This document shows positions 55,632-64,000 of a DNA stretch of 64,000 nucleotides, piece after piece. Within the stretch, counting starts at the first letter, position 1. Each line of letters begins with the position of its first letter. The DNA lies in assembly GCA_013076295.1 (NCBI GenBank), contig RQOL01000861.1, positions 186,001 to 250,000 on the forward strand, given 5' to 3'. Below the pieces are notes generated by a model. That model was not told the origin of the DNA. It was given only the letters and a program-made list of their open reading frames with translations, and did not search any database. The stretch is from Sanderia malayensis. Lineage: Eukaryota > Cnidaria > Scyphozoa > Semaeostomeae > Pelagiidae. A program made the position numbers and the translations under genes.

Positions 55632-56720
55632 ACTCTGTCTGGGTCCCCTGACTGTGAGATGCTAAAAATAAATTTTAGTTGATTTAGAAACGCTCAACTT
55701 AGGAGTAAGTACTATGAATCATGATAAAATATCAAAAACACTTGCATCTGATCGTCATGATCGTACTTGGTGCTGAAATCAGCGGGGGTGACGGTGGTGT
55801 TCTAGGATCTATGAAAGAAAAATAATTTTATTAAAAAATGAGAACTAGAAAAGAATTCCAATCATTTATATTAATAATAATGATGGACTTACGAGGTGGG
55901 GAGAAGGTGGGGCTGAGCAGCATCCTACGCCGCCTCCTGTATACGAGTCTTCTTTGGACTATAAGGAAAGGTTTTAAAATTAATTTCATATGATTAGAGT
56001 ACAATGAAATTTATTAGGAAGTTACTAAACGTGTGTATTTATTAAAAAATTATGAATTACTGACTAGGTGCGTGGAGTGCCACAGCATCCTCCCCCTCCT
56101 CATCCCCAACGCCAAAAATCGCACCACCTCTAGGTGGTGTAGTAGGTCTTACTGTAGGAAAAAAGACAATTTAATTAAAAACTATAAAAGGTCAGTTCAT
56201 GTCTTGATATTAAAATTATCGCTAAACTTACTTCTCCTTTGCCTTTATCTCCTTAAAAATTCAAAGACGTTGTCTTCCTCTGAAGATGATTGCATATCTA
56301 AGAGAATAAATTATAGTTGGAGTATTGTCGAGGAGGAATTCAAAGCAAATGAGTTTTAGGAAAAGAAGACATCTTTAAAACGAAGGATACTCACTCGGTA
56401 TTTGGTTGGTGATTTCTTGATATTTCTAGAATGAGGCAATAAAATTTCATTAATTAAATAAAATTTATTGTAGATAAAAGCAACTTACTGAGAAATTGTA
56501 AAAATGGCGGGGTTACAAAGTAGAAGGAAAACTAACTTGTTGACTAAAACAATATACATAACTCATAAAACCATTCAACTGAAATGAAAGCAAAGAGTCC
56601 ATCAATTGTTTATGCTTAGGCTGATAAACCTTACAAACATTAGTAGAAATCTTGAAATGTTCAGTAGAATATGAACACAACTTACCTCGAGAATCTCTGC
56701 TGTGAAGTGACAAGAAAAAA
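55632..56720 (-). other. Probable string of short minus-strand exons upstream of the RING exon
   Basis: Several segments are bounded by good splice signals on the minus strand, for example 55632-55661 (30 bp, donor GTAAGT), 55745-55809 (acceptor TTTCATAG), about 55893-55955 (acceptor TTCCTTATAG, donor GTAAGT) and about 56390-56420 (acceptor ATTCTAG, donor GTGAGT). Reading phases do not connect cleanly to the RING frame in my hands, so splicing may be alternative or the gene decayed. Proposed products are proline-rich and basic, without recognised domains. Confidence 0.35.
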
Positions 56721-56727
56721 GATGTTC

Positions 56728-56902
56728 AACTCTTGATATTAATCAAATCATGTCAACCAATTTTTAATAGCTCACGCCAATTCATCTGATGGGTTGGTTT
56801 GCTTGAACAGGGCATAACAAACAATTTTTCGACTCTTAATATTAACCAAATCACGTCAACCAAATTTTGACTAACTCCCGCCAACTCATCTCATTGGTTG
56901 AA
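56728..56902 (+). repeat. Direct repeat of about 75 bp, two copies
   Basis: The segments starting CAACTCTTGATATTAATCAA (56728) and CGACTCTTAATATTAACCAA (56828) stay similar for about 75 bases, offset 100 bp, with the shared phrase CACGCCAATTCATCT or CCCGCCAACTCATCT. This is just upstream of the polymerase gene and could be promoter-associated. Confidence 0.7.
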
Positions 56903-57144
56903 TAGAACACTACAGTATTTATTAACATATCTCATTACCATTCGAATTTCGAATCCTAACACCATCTTTCAATAATGACTGGAAATTTCGAAAGAACATT
57001 CGAGAACATTCAAAAAGAAGGTTCGAGACCATTTAAATGATGAGGTAATCATTAACCAATCAAACCCCATCATCTTCAGCGTTCGAATATACTACAAGGG
57101 CGATGAGGCGTTTCGCTTACTCTCATTTATGAAGAGCACACATC

Positions 57145-60100
57145 ATGAAGAGAGTAAGAGAATCTAATTCAGATTATGAGCCTAAAAAGAAAAAATTTAA
57201 ATGTTCAGAATGTTCAAAAGAGTTTACAAGGCATTTAAATTTAGAACATCACAAGCATATAGCACATAATGATCAAAGAAATACCATATCTGGTGCTGGA
57301 AGGAAAAAGAAGAGAGATGAAGCTTATCGAGTTTTCATCAACGAAGAACAACCACTAGATCAAACGAGACGTGAAATAGCTGAACAAATCTATAATGAGC
57401 TAGAAGAGCACGATCAGGGAATAAAGTATTACCTTAGCACAGAGATTGTTTTCAAAAAATTAATTGGTGATGTTGAAACTGATCCACCTCCGACATTTAG
57501 ATCGAAAGTACTTTCACAGTTAAGGATTGGTGGCATTGAAGATATTAGAGATCAAGTCACAGAAGCTACTGATAAAGTCTATGAAGATATAAATGAATAT
57601 ACAGAAAACGGTAGCGGATGGACATTGGAAAGAGTGGTGAATTATAAGATTCATTTCTTCAATTACAAACCAATTAAAGGTGGATCGTACATACCAACAC
57701 CAAAACTCTTGAGCGTGAAGAAAGCAATCATCAACGTACAAAATAAAGATGATAAATGTTTCATGTGGGCTGTTTTATCTGGTTTATATCCAGTGGATAA
57801 GGACTCTCGTAGAACAACAAAGTACGATCCAAGTCAATTGAATCTAGAAGGATTAACATTTCCTATAAATCCTACTAATTTCAATATGATAAAGAAATTT
57901 GAGGATAATAACAATGTTTCAATCAACATCTTTTATTATGAAGATGACACGGTGTATCCTGGAAGATTAACCAATCAAACAAAGGAGAAGCATCTCGATG
58001 ATTGTTATTGATGGATGATAATGGTAACTCACATTATTGTTGGATAAAGAGTTTGAGCAGACTGCCTGCTGGACGTCCTGGACATAAACATAATAGAGAA
58101 AGGTTTTACTGTCATTTCTGTTTGAGTTCATGCAACACGCAAGAATCTTTAAATAAGCATATCGAGATCTGTAAACAGAATGAAAGTCAAGCCGTTACAT
58201 TCCCAGCTAAAAAAGATGCCCAACTATCCTTTAGTAACTTCGAGAAGCAAATGTTCTTACCGTTTATAGTATATGCTGATTTTGAGTGTATGCTTGAGAA
58301 GATGGATGATCCCTCCAAGTATCAGAAACATACACCGATTAGCTATGGACTGTACGTAAAGTCGATTGATGCACTCTTAAATATTGGACCAGAAGTTTAA
58401 ACTGGTGAGGATTGTATGTTGAAATTCATGAACAGGATGGATGAGTTGAATGAACACATACGAAAGATATTCAAAATAACATTACCAATGAAAGCACTCA
58501 CTCAAGAACAACAACAACAACATGATGAAGCAACACACTGTTTCTGTTGTAAGAAGAAATTTGGGAAGAAGATTCGAGACCACTGCCATATAACTGGTGA
58601 GTTTTTTTCATTTTCACTTTCCAACATACATCTTATTTCTAGAAATCTAAATGTCTTCTTTTTCATTCACACAGGAGAATATAGAGGTGCAGCATGTGAT
58701 TATTGCAATCTAAACCACTTGAACATCATTGCAAAATCCCACCTCATTCCAGCAGTCTTTCACAATTTGAAAGGGTATGACATGCATCACATTATGTCAA
58801 ATCTTAATCGGAGAAATGTACATGTCATTGCAAACTCATCTGAAAAGATTGTAACAGCTTCTATCGAATCAGTGAATAATTCTAATGGTCATGATGATGA
58901 TGATGATGGTGGTAATGGTGATTGGGTTCCTGGAGGAATAAGATACGTTGATTCATTTGCGTTCCTAAGTAGAGGTTTGGCAGAGCTTGCAAATAACGTA
59001 CCTGATAATGAATCAACACTAGTGAATGAATATCCAAGAAGAACATGGAATAATGTTGATTTTGATGAAGGATTTAGATTGTTGAGAAGGAAAGGTGTCT
59101 ATCCATATGATTGGGTGGATAGTGTAGAAAAGATGGACGTAACCTCATTACCATCACAAGAAGAATTCTATAATGAACTGAATGATTGTGGAATCAATGA
59201 TGATGATTATGAACATGCACAAAAAGTCTGGCAATTCTTTAGATGCAATACGTTTAAAGATTACCATGAGCTCTACTTGGTAACTGACGTCCTCCCACTC
59301 GCCAACGTTTTTGAATCATTTCGAAAGCTTGGAATGGAGTATTATGGCTTGGATCCTGCGTGGTATATATCTTTACCAGCATTTGCATGGGACGCAATGT
59401 TAAAGATGACAGACATCAAGTTGGAGTTGTTAACTGAGGAGAAGAAGGACATTTACTTGCTGTTAGAAAAATGTATACAAGGAGGTATATCAATTGTGAT
59501 GCAGCGACATGCAGAAACTACAGAGCAATCATCAATCATATATAAAGATGCCAACAACCTACATGGACATGCAATGTCACAAGATCTCCCAACCGATGGT
59601 TTCAGACTGTTAAGTTCGAAAGAGATTCAAAGGTGTGATGTTCATCAGATGTTTGCAAGAGGAGATAGAACAAAAGGTTACATTTTTCGAGTAGATCTTG
59701 AATATCCTCCTGAATTACATGATAGACATGCAGATCTACCACTGGCTCCTGAGAGAGTTAAAGTTAAAGAAGAAGGGCTGTCACCATTACAAAAAGAAAT
59801 GTATCACAATGTTTACAATAAGAAGTTTTCAACTACAGAAAAACTAATACCAAGACTCTTAAACAAGAAAGATTATGTTATACATCAAAAGTGCTTACAG
59901 CAGTGTTTAGACCTTGGTTTAAAGCTCACAAAAATACATGACATCATCAAATTCAATCAAAGCAATTGGTTGAAAAAGTACATTGATTTCAACACTATTA
60001 AACGAACCAATGCTCGAAACGACTTTGAGAAAGATTTATTCAAATTGATGAATAATGCTGTTTTTAGGCAGACGATGGAGAATGTACGAAATCATAGAAA

Positions 60101-60827
60101 GTTTGATATATGTACTAGAGGTGAAAGGTTGACGAAATGGGTTCATTTTCCATAGTTCTATGGAGTGATTGAAGTCAATGATGATACTCTTATCGTTCAA
60201 AGAAAACTAAAAACAGTACATCTCACCAAACCAATCTACCTTGGCTTTAGCATTTTAGATCTTAGTAAAGAGCACGCAATGTATGATTACCACTACAATT
60301 ATGTGAAACACGCCTTTCCAAATGCAAAACTCTGCTATATGGATACCGACAGTTTCATCTATGACATACCACGTCCACTGGAAGAGGTTCATCAAATCAT
60401 GAACGAAAGCTCCCATCTGTTTGACTTCAGTTACTATCCTAAAGATCATCGAAACTATTCCACAACTAATAAGAAAGTGATTGGAAAAATGAAGGATGAA
60501 TTAGAGGGAAAAGTAATGGATGAATTTATTGGTTTACAACCAAAAATGTATTCTTGTAAAATAGCTGGAGGAAATCTGATAAAGAAAGCAAAGGGAATCA
60601 AGAAACGTGTTGTGAGGAAGCAGATAAACCATCAAGATTATCAACAATGTCTAACAATGCATCGTGTTTTCGTTCATGAACAATGCAACATCATCTCAAA
60701 GAATCAAATGACCTACAGTGTGCGACAGAAAAAGACATCCTTAACACCATTTGATGAGCGCTACATACTAGAGGATGGTATACACTCCTTACCATATGGG
60801 CATCATCGATTGCAATCAGAAGAGTAA
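57145..60827 (+). pseudogene. Polinton DNA polymerase B (protein-primed type)
   Basis: The ATG at 57145 opens a C2H2 finger (FKCSECSKEF), then the conserved N-terminal region (KGGSYIPTPKLLSV, INVQNKDDKCFMWAV). After a one-base shift near 58003 there is a second finger (FYCHFCLSSC), the exonuclease motif VYADFECML, an endonuclease VII-like Cys module (CFCCKKKF, DHCHITG, CDYCN) and FHNLKGYD. Polymerase motifs follow: A (DANNLHGHAMSQ), B (KLMNNAVFRQTMEN) and C (CYMDTDSFIY). Lesions: the frameshift, TAA 58398-58400 and TAG near 60153-60155. A 78-bp intron (58597-58674) sits inside the Cys module. The enzyme would replicate the element by protein priming. Confidence 0.9.
58597..58674 (+). other. 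Probable 78-bp spliceosomal intron in the Polinton polymerase
   Basis: GTGAGT donor and a pyrimidine-rich CATTCACACAG acceptor interrupt the conserved HCHITG-EYRGAACDYC block. Removal restores a continuous motif in phase 1. The length is a multiple of three with no stop, so retention would insert 26 residues without breaking the frame. Confidence 0.75.
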
Positions 60828-60846
60828 TAATGAGACTACAAGTTAA

Positions 60847-61301
60847 TCATAAACTATATCCTCTTTGAACATATTGTTGAACATAAACATCATTGTGTAA
60901 CTTATTATTAACATTAAAATATCTACTTATTAACGTGTTCATTGTAAGTTGTTTTTTTGTTCTATTAATGAGGAAAAATATACAATGTTGTCCACACGTG
61001 TCACTCTCATATGATTGAATCTGTTTATCATTATAAACCAAGGTGAATGGTTGAATGAATCGTTTGAACTCTTTTAAGGTTTTCTACCAAAAGAATCGTA
61101 GAATTCAAGATTTCTATCTTCATCAATGTAGATGGCTACCCAATGTGTGCCCTTATCAGTGAAATTATCCTCATTAAAGATGAATGAACAGGAAAGTCAA
61201 TGTATATCGATCTTCTTAATTTCATCCTTCCCAAAGACACCGTGGAAATGTGGAAGGTTTTCCCGCTTTGTTAGCAAGTTATTGATGGTAACATCATCCA
61301 T
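60847..61301 (-). pseudogene. Polinton cysteine protease (adenain/Ulp1-like)
   Basis: The minus-strand ATG at 61301 overlaps the capsid stop (TAATG). The frame has GTHWVAIYID (His codon 61145-61143), EFYDSFG (Asp 61097-61095) and SDTCGQHCIFF (Cys 60996-60994), the His-Asp-Cys triad of adenovirus-type maturation proteases, and ends at 60847 after a NNKLHNDVYV block. Lesions are a TGA at 61199-61197 and a one-base shift near 61075. This gene class processes virion proteins. Only its C-terminal third has an ATG-started frame, so the gene is easy to miss. Confidence 0.8.
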
Positions 61302-62545
61302 TACCAATCACGAATAACGTTTTTATGAGCATCGATTTTAATTACTTTATCAAACTCTCCCAAGATGATTATATTCAATGGAGAGTCCACAGCATCTGCA
61401 AGGTTTATGCTTATCCTAAGATTGCCCTCTCGTTTCAATAGATATTCCTCATTTTTACAATTTCCCTTTGGAGTCAAATCAAAACCATAGATTGTGGATC
61501 CCTGCCTGAATGTGGCGTAATCGACCAGACTTGGAGAATTGTTTAGTGCAGACACCAAACGATTGTAAGCATCCAAATAAACATCATCATCAAAGTTGAA
61601 CCTGAGAGGAGGTGTAATGTCTTGATTATCAACAGTTACTTGTATAGCAGAAACATTATTATGTTCGAAATTGAATGGATTTTGTTCAGGCATTCCATTA
61701 TATGCAGAATTGTCAGCGATTCCAAAGAATAGTCTGTTCGGAATTTTTCCATTGAAAACATTATCCTGTACCCAGCTAGTTGTACTACTAGGGATTAGAT
61801 AAGTCACCATGTGTGGTTGACAGACTGGATACATGGCTGGAGATTTCATCAGAGTCCTTTCTATCCCTTGCAAGATACTATCCTTAATATGTATATGTCG
61901 CAGTATCAATTTAACTTCTTTTATATGTAGGTTCACCGCAACACCATTTTTACTCATTAAGCAAACAGCATTGCTGTTTGGACTCAATCTCCATTGAAGA
62001 CGAACTCCAGGTAGTAGGTATTTGAGTTGATTGCAGATATTCACGTGTGGCTTTGTTATCACTTTGACGGTTGCACTGTTATCAAATGGCGCTGATCTCT
62101 CATTCAATCCTGGGTTTTTGGTAGAAGCAGTAGTGGGATATCCAGCACTCTCTTTCCCTCAAGTATCACTCACCCAATTTGTCATCTTCAAGTAATTCTT
62201 AGCTCTCGTTTCATCATATGTGAGAATTGTTGCCAGGTATGATTGATAAGCATACATACCATTCGCCTCCGTCACAGGAGTGTCATTCAACACCAACTCA
62301 ATTTGTTTCCACAATGATTGACCAATATTATTGATTACTCCAACGAAATCCCCCATTGTCTTTCCAATGTCTGTTCCATCTGCTTTTTTAATTGATAGAG
62401 TTGAAATGAAGTATGAATGATTCAAATCAATCATATGTTCCGACTGTGCTGCAATGTCGAAAACGACTGTCTGTTTAGAAGCATTTAGAGCAGCTGTCTG
62501 TGGAAAATATTCAACATCCTTAAAGTACAGAATATCATTCTTCAA
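61301..62545 (-). pseudogene. Polinton major capsid protein (double jelly-roll)
   Basis: The ATG at 62545 opens one frame to TAA 61303-61301, interrupted only by TGA 62161-62159. Recognisable blocks are MIDLNHSYF, NIGQSLWKQIELVLND, an ADNSAYNGMPEQNPFNF region, VSAIQVTVDNQ and a DYATFRQGSTIYGFDL region near the C terminus. The R-x-FFG...NPFNF block is the hallmark of Polinton-type major capsid proteins. About 413 residues is a normal length for short members. One nonsense codon, with no shift, suggests relatively recent inactivation. Confidence 0.85.
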
Positions 62546-62578
62546 CAGTTTCTTCAGTAAAACTTCTTCTAGTTATTC

Positions 62579-63037
62579 TTACTCTGAGACTTTCTCCCTT
62601 TTTATAGCTATATTTGGCATGAATATTCCGCTCATGGTATTAACAAGCTCCTCCGTAGCTTGTTTCTTCACATCATTCAAAACATCCTTGTTCATAACAT
62701 TCACAACCTCATCAGCCGCTTTCCGCTTGATACCACGAACGGAGGATTTTGCTGTCTCCTTTGTTACTTTCTTCACATTCTCTCCAGCAGCTATGCATTT
62801 GAGAGCTTTCTCTCCTTGTTCTTTGATGACTGGAAGTGCTACCCTCTTAGCACCTTTTCCTATTTTGGGCGCAATAAGTTTCAAGATTCTTTTCATTACA
62901 GGTGCTGCTCTCTTTATGATTGTACCAACGCCACGGCCACTCTGTCTAGGATAATAAGATGGAGGTGGGGTGATCTTGTAAATTGGGAAATCATATGATG
63001 ATCTGAGGTTTGACTTGTATACTGGTCGATCATACAT
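62579..63037 (-). CDS. Polinton basic virion protein (pX/VI-like)
   Basis: An intact 152-residue frame, ATG at 63037 to stop at 62579. It is basic, with a glycine-containing segment (GRGVGTIIKRAAPVMKR, PKIGKGAKRVALP) followed by lysine/alanine-rich helices. Small basic proteins with a G-x-G-x2-I/F segment beside the capsid genes of Polintons and adintoviruses are compared with adenovirus core protein X and membrane-active protein VI. Identification rests on composition and position. Its start overlaps the stop of the upstream minor-capsid frame by 8 bp. Confidence 0.6.
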   Translation of the reverse strand: MYDRPVYKSNLRSSYDFPIYKITPPPSYYPRQSGRGVGTIIKRAAPVMKRILKLIAPKIGKGAKRVALPVIKEQGEKALKCIAAGENVKKVTKETAKSSVRGIKRKAADEVVNVMNKDVLNDVKKQATEELVNTMSGIFMPNIAIKREKVSE

Positions 63038-63284
63038 GTTTCCTTCTGAAATGAAGTAAAAACGATGGCTTCGTCTTATAGAACTTTATAGGTTGACCGA
63101 GTTCATTCAACACTTTTATAGGAAACTCGTTGACGTCGTTGTAAAGTAATGGATAGTAGAGCAAGTTCTCAAACTCAACCAATTTCACACTATGGTTCTC
63201 GGTGGTGAGAGGTGCAAACCGTAGTAATGGTGTGCTAACGTTGCCAACTATTCTATAATCTAACAGTGAGCAATATATAAACAA
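63030..63284 (-). pseudogene. Polinton minor capsid (penton) protein, C-terminal fragment
   Basis: An 84-codon frame with YRIVGNVSTPLLRFAPL, NLLYYPLL and a terminal KTKPSFLLHFRRK, the block I associate with the C terminus of the second Polinton capsid protein. The upstream part is cut off by the LINE 3' end and its poly(A) (63301-63322 on this strand as T). The ATG at 63284 is probably internal. Confidence 0.6.
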
Positions 63285-63300
63285 GTTTTTCCCTTTTGCA

Positions 63301-64000
63301 TTTTTTTTTTTTTTTTTTTTTCAAATACAAGTTTAAAGGCCGAGATGGCCCATAACTGCTTAAATTTTATACAGCGGTTTTGATTTACTTTTTTTTACAA
63401 ACAATAACATAACAATAGAAAAAATTAAGGATACATGTAAAATACTAAATTAAAAAATTGTAAGAAAATCTAAATATAGGTACAAATTATGCTCATGGTC
63501 AGAAGATTTTGCTCAAAATTAACCTCAGTCTGATTTTATTGGTTAAGTTATGGAACTATTGAAGTATTTAGTTCTTTTATCGAATGTTTTCCTGCAGAAA
63601 TGTCCCAAAAGATTCGTGGTTACACAGTCCTCTTGGCACATCAGCCAAACAAACATATTTTGGTTGTTTAAGGAAGCCGTATTTGGATAAATTTGGTAAA
63701 TTTTATCAAGAAATTTTTGTCGTTCCTCAGCAAAGAGAGGGCACGATAGAATAAGATGAATTTCATTTTCGACTTCAAAAACATTTGTTGCTTTACAATA
63801 GAGGCAAAATCTTTCGTCTCTTGGAGTTTTATTTTTATGAAAACGCCCAGCTTCAATCTGAAGATTATGCGCACTGAGTCTGAGTTTTGCAAAAGAACTC
63901 CTAACCTTGAAATCAGTTAAGAGATCAAGGTAGCTTTCAAATTTGAATGTAGTCTTAAATGAAGCAAACAGATGTAATTTTTTGTTAGCAATTATGTGTT
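63301..64000 (-). mobile_element. 3' end of a non-LTR retrotransposon (LINE)
   Basis: A T-run of at least 20 at 63301-63322 on the plus strand is the poly(A) tail of a minus-strand element. Its coding end and about 220 bp of 3' UTR lie to the right, and the element continues past the window. It interrupts the Polinton minor capsid gene, so it is the younger insertion. Confidence 0.8.
63543..63998 (-). CDS. LINE ORF2 C terminus with CCHC finger, partial
   Basis: The frame is open from the window edge (about codon 63998) to TAA 63543-63545, 151 codons with no internal ATG needed. It has VRSSFAKLRLSAHNLQIEAG, PRDERFCLYC and EIHLILSCPLF, giving a C-x2-C...H-x4-C zinc module as found after the RT domain in several LINE clades. 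Because the frame is intact over its visible length, this copy may be fairly young. The RT and endonuclease lie outside the window, so the clade cannot be named. Confidence 0.7.
   Translation of the reverse strand, partial: HIIANKKLHLFASFKTTFKFESYLDLLTDFKVRSSFAKLRLSAHNLQIEAGRFHKNKTPRDERFCLYCKATNVFEVENEIHLILSCPLFAEERQKFLDKIYQIYPNTASLNNQNMFVWLMCQEDCVTTNLLGHFCRKTFDKRTKYFNSSIT

Larger units (their letters stand above)
57145..63300. mobile_element. Polinton/Maverick element, left part, decayed
   Basis: Plus-strand protein-primed DNA polymerase B, then a minus-strand block with adenain-like protease, major capsid protein, a basic pX/VI-like protein and the end of a minor capsid protein. This gene set defines Polintons, which can resemble integrated adintovirus-like viruses. 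Integrase and packaging ATPase are not seen and may lie to the right, beyond a LINE insertion at 63300. Most genes carry stops or shifts, so the copy is not functional. The left terminus was not found. Confidence 0.9.

Noticed and set aside
58597..58674. The 26 residues between HITG and EYRG as real polymerase sequence
   Set aside because: The segment has GT-AG ends, a pyrimidine tract and a hydrophobic, non-conserved translation that splits a conserved zinc module, so an intron is the better reading.
62454..62998. Plus-strand ORFs of 112-166 codons opposite the capsid genes
   Set aside because: Antisense to the minus-strand capsid block and without recognisable motifs.

Overview
This is eukaryotic, animal-type DNA. 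Several genes have GT-AG introns, coding density is low, base composition is AT-rich, and almost everything recognisable is a mobile element or a fragment of one. The set of families (BEL/Pao and Gypsy retroelements, a pogo-like DDD transposase, hAT-type elements, a Rep-helicase Helitron, a Polinton/Maverick, DUF6589-type transposases with RecQ, YqaJ and Ulp1 partners, and a G2E3-like HECT gene) resembles a marine invertebrate, most likely a cnidarian. That assignment rests on remembered family similarity and was not tested. I found no rRNA, tRNA, CRISPR array or bacterial operon, and no convincing single-copy host gene.

Layout. 1-4.04 kb: the 3' part of a BEL/Pao element whose RT has lost its catalytic core. 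4.2-5.6 kb (-): an uncharacterised zinc-motif ORF with one in-frame stop. 6.4-7.1 kb: a decayed LTR-element gag. 7.3-14.3 kb (-): a pogo-like transposase split by a full 5.2-kb Gypsy element (8538-13777) with 151-bp LTRs and a CATT target duplication. 14.7-15.4 kb and 23.6-24.3 kb: inverted copies of a 0.7-kb repeat. 15.43-19.76 kb: a 114-bp tandem array split by a 3.65-kb TIR element (15650-19300) carrying a RecQ-like exon and, convergent to it, a DUF6589-type transposase. 19.76-21.1 kb: remnants of a YqaJ exonuclease and a zinc-ribbon/HTH protein. 22.5-25.35 kb: TATG-rich arrays of about 42 bp, interrupted twice. 26.03-27.90 kb: a hAT-type element holding a three-exon zinc-finger mini-gene. 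28.2-31.65 kb (-): a HECT E3 ligase pseudogene with a second hAT-like element inserted in its first zinc ribbon. 32.2-37.1 kb (+): a Ulp1 protease pseudogene followed by a large transposase-like pseudogene. 37.8-39.85 kb: a divergent RPA-like/RecQ-like pair. 39.86-40.44 kb: a TA-flanked MITE. 42-43.8 kb (-): two more DUF6589-type fragments. 44.2-46 kb: a diverged duplication. 47.8-52.45 kb (-): a Helitron gene whose four exons join into an uninterrupted frame of 1459 codons. 55.2-63.3 kb: a RING gene and a Polinton (DNA polymerase B, protease, capsid genes), invaded at 63.3 kb by the 3' end of a LINE.

How the parts relate. A RecQ-like helicase exon pointing toward a convergent DUF6589-type transposase occurs twice (15.9-18.8 kb and 39.3-42.9 kb). 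This supports the helicase being a component of one transposon lineage. The Helitron is the only element that looks translationally intact. The others are broken by stops, frameshifts, deletions or nested insertions, so the window reads as a layered transposon graveyard in which several insertion events can be placed by their target-site duplications.
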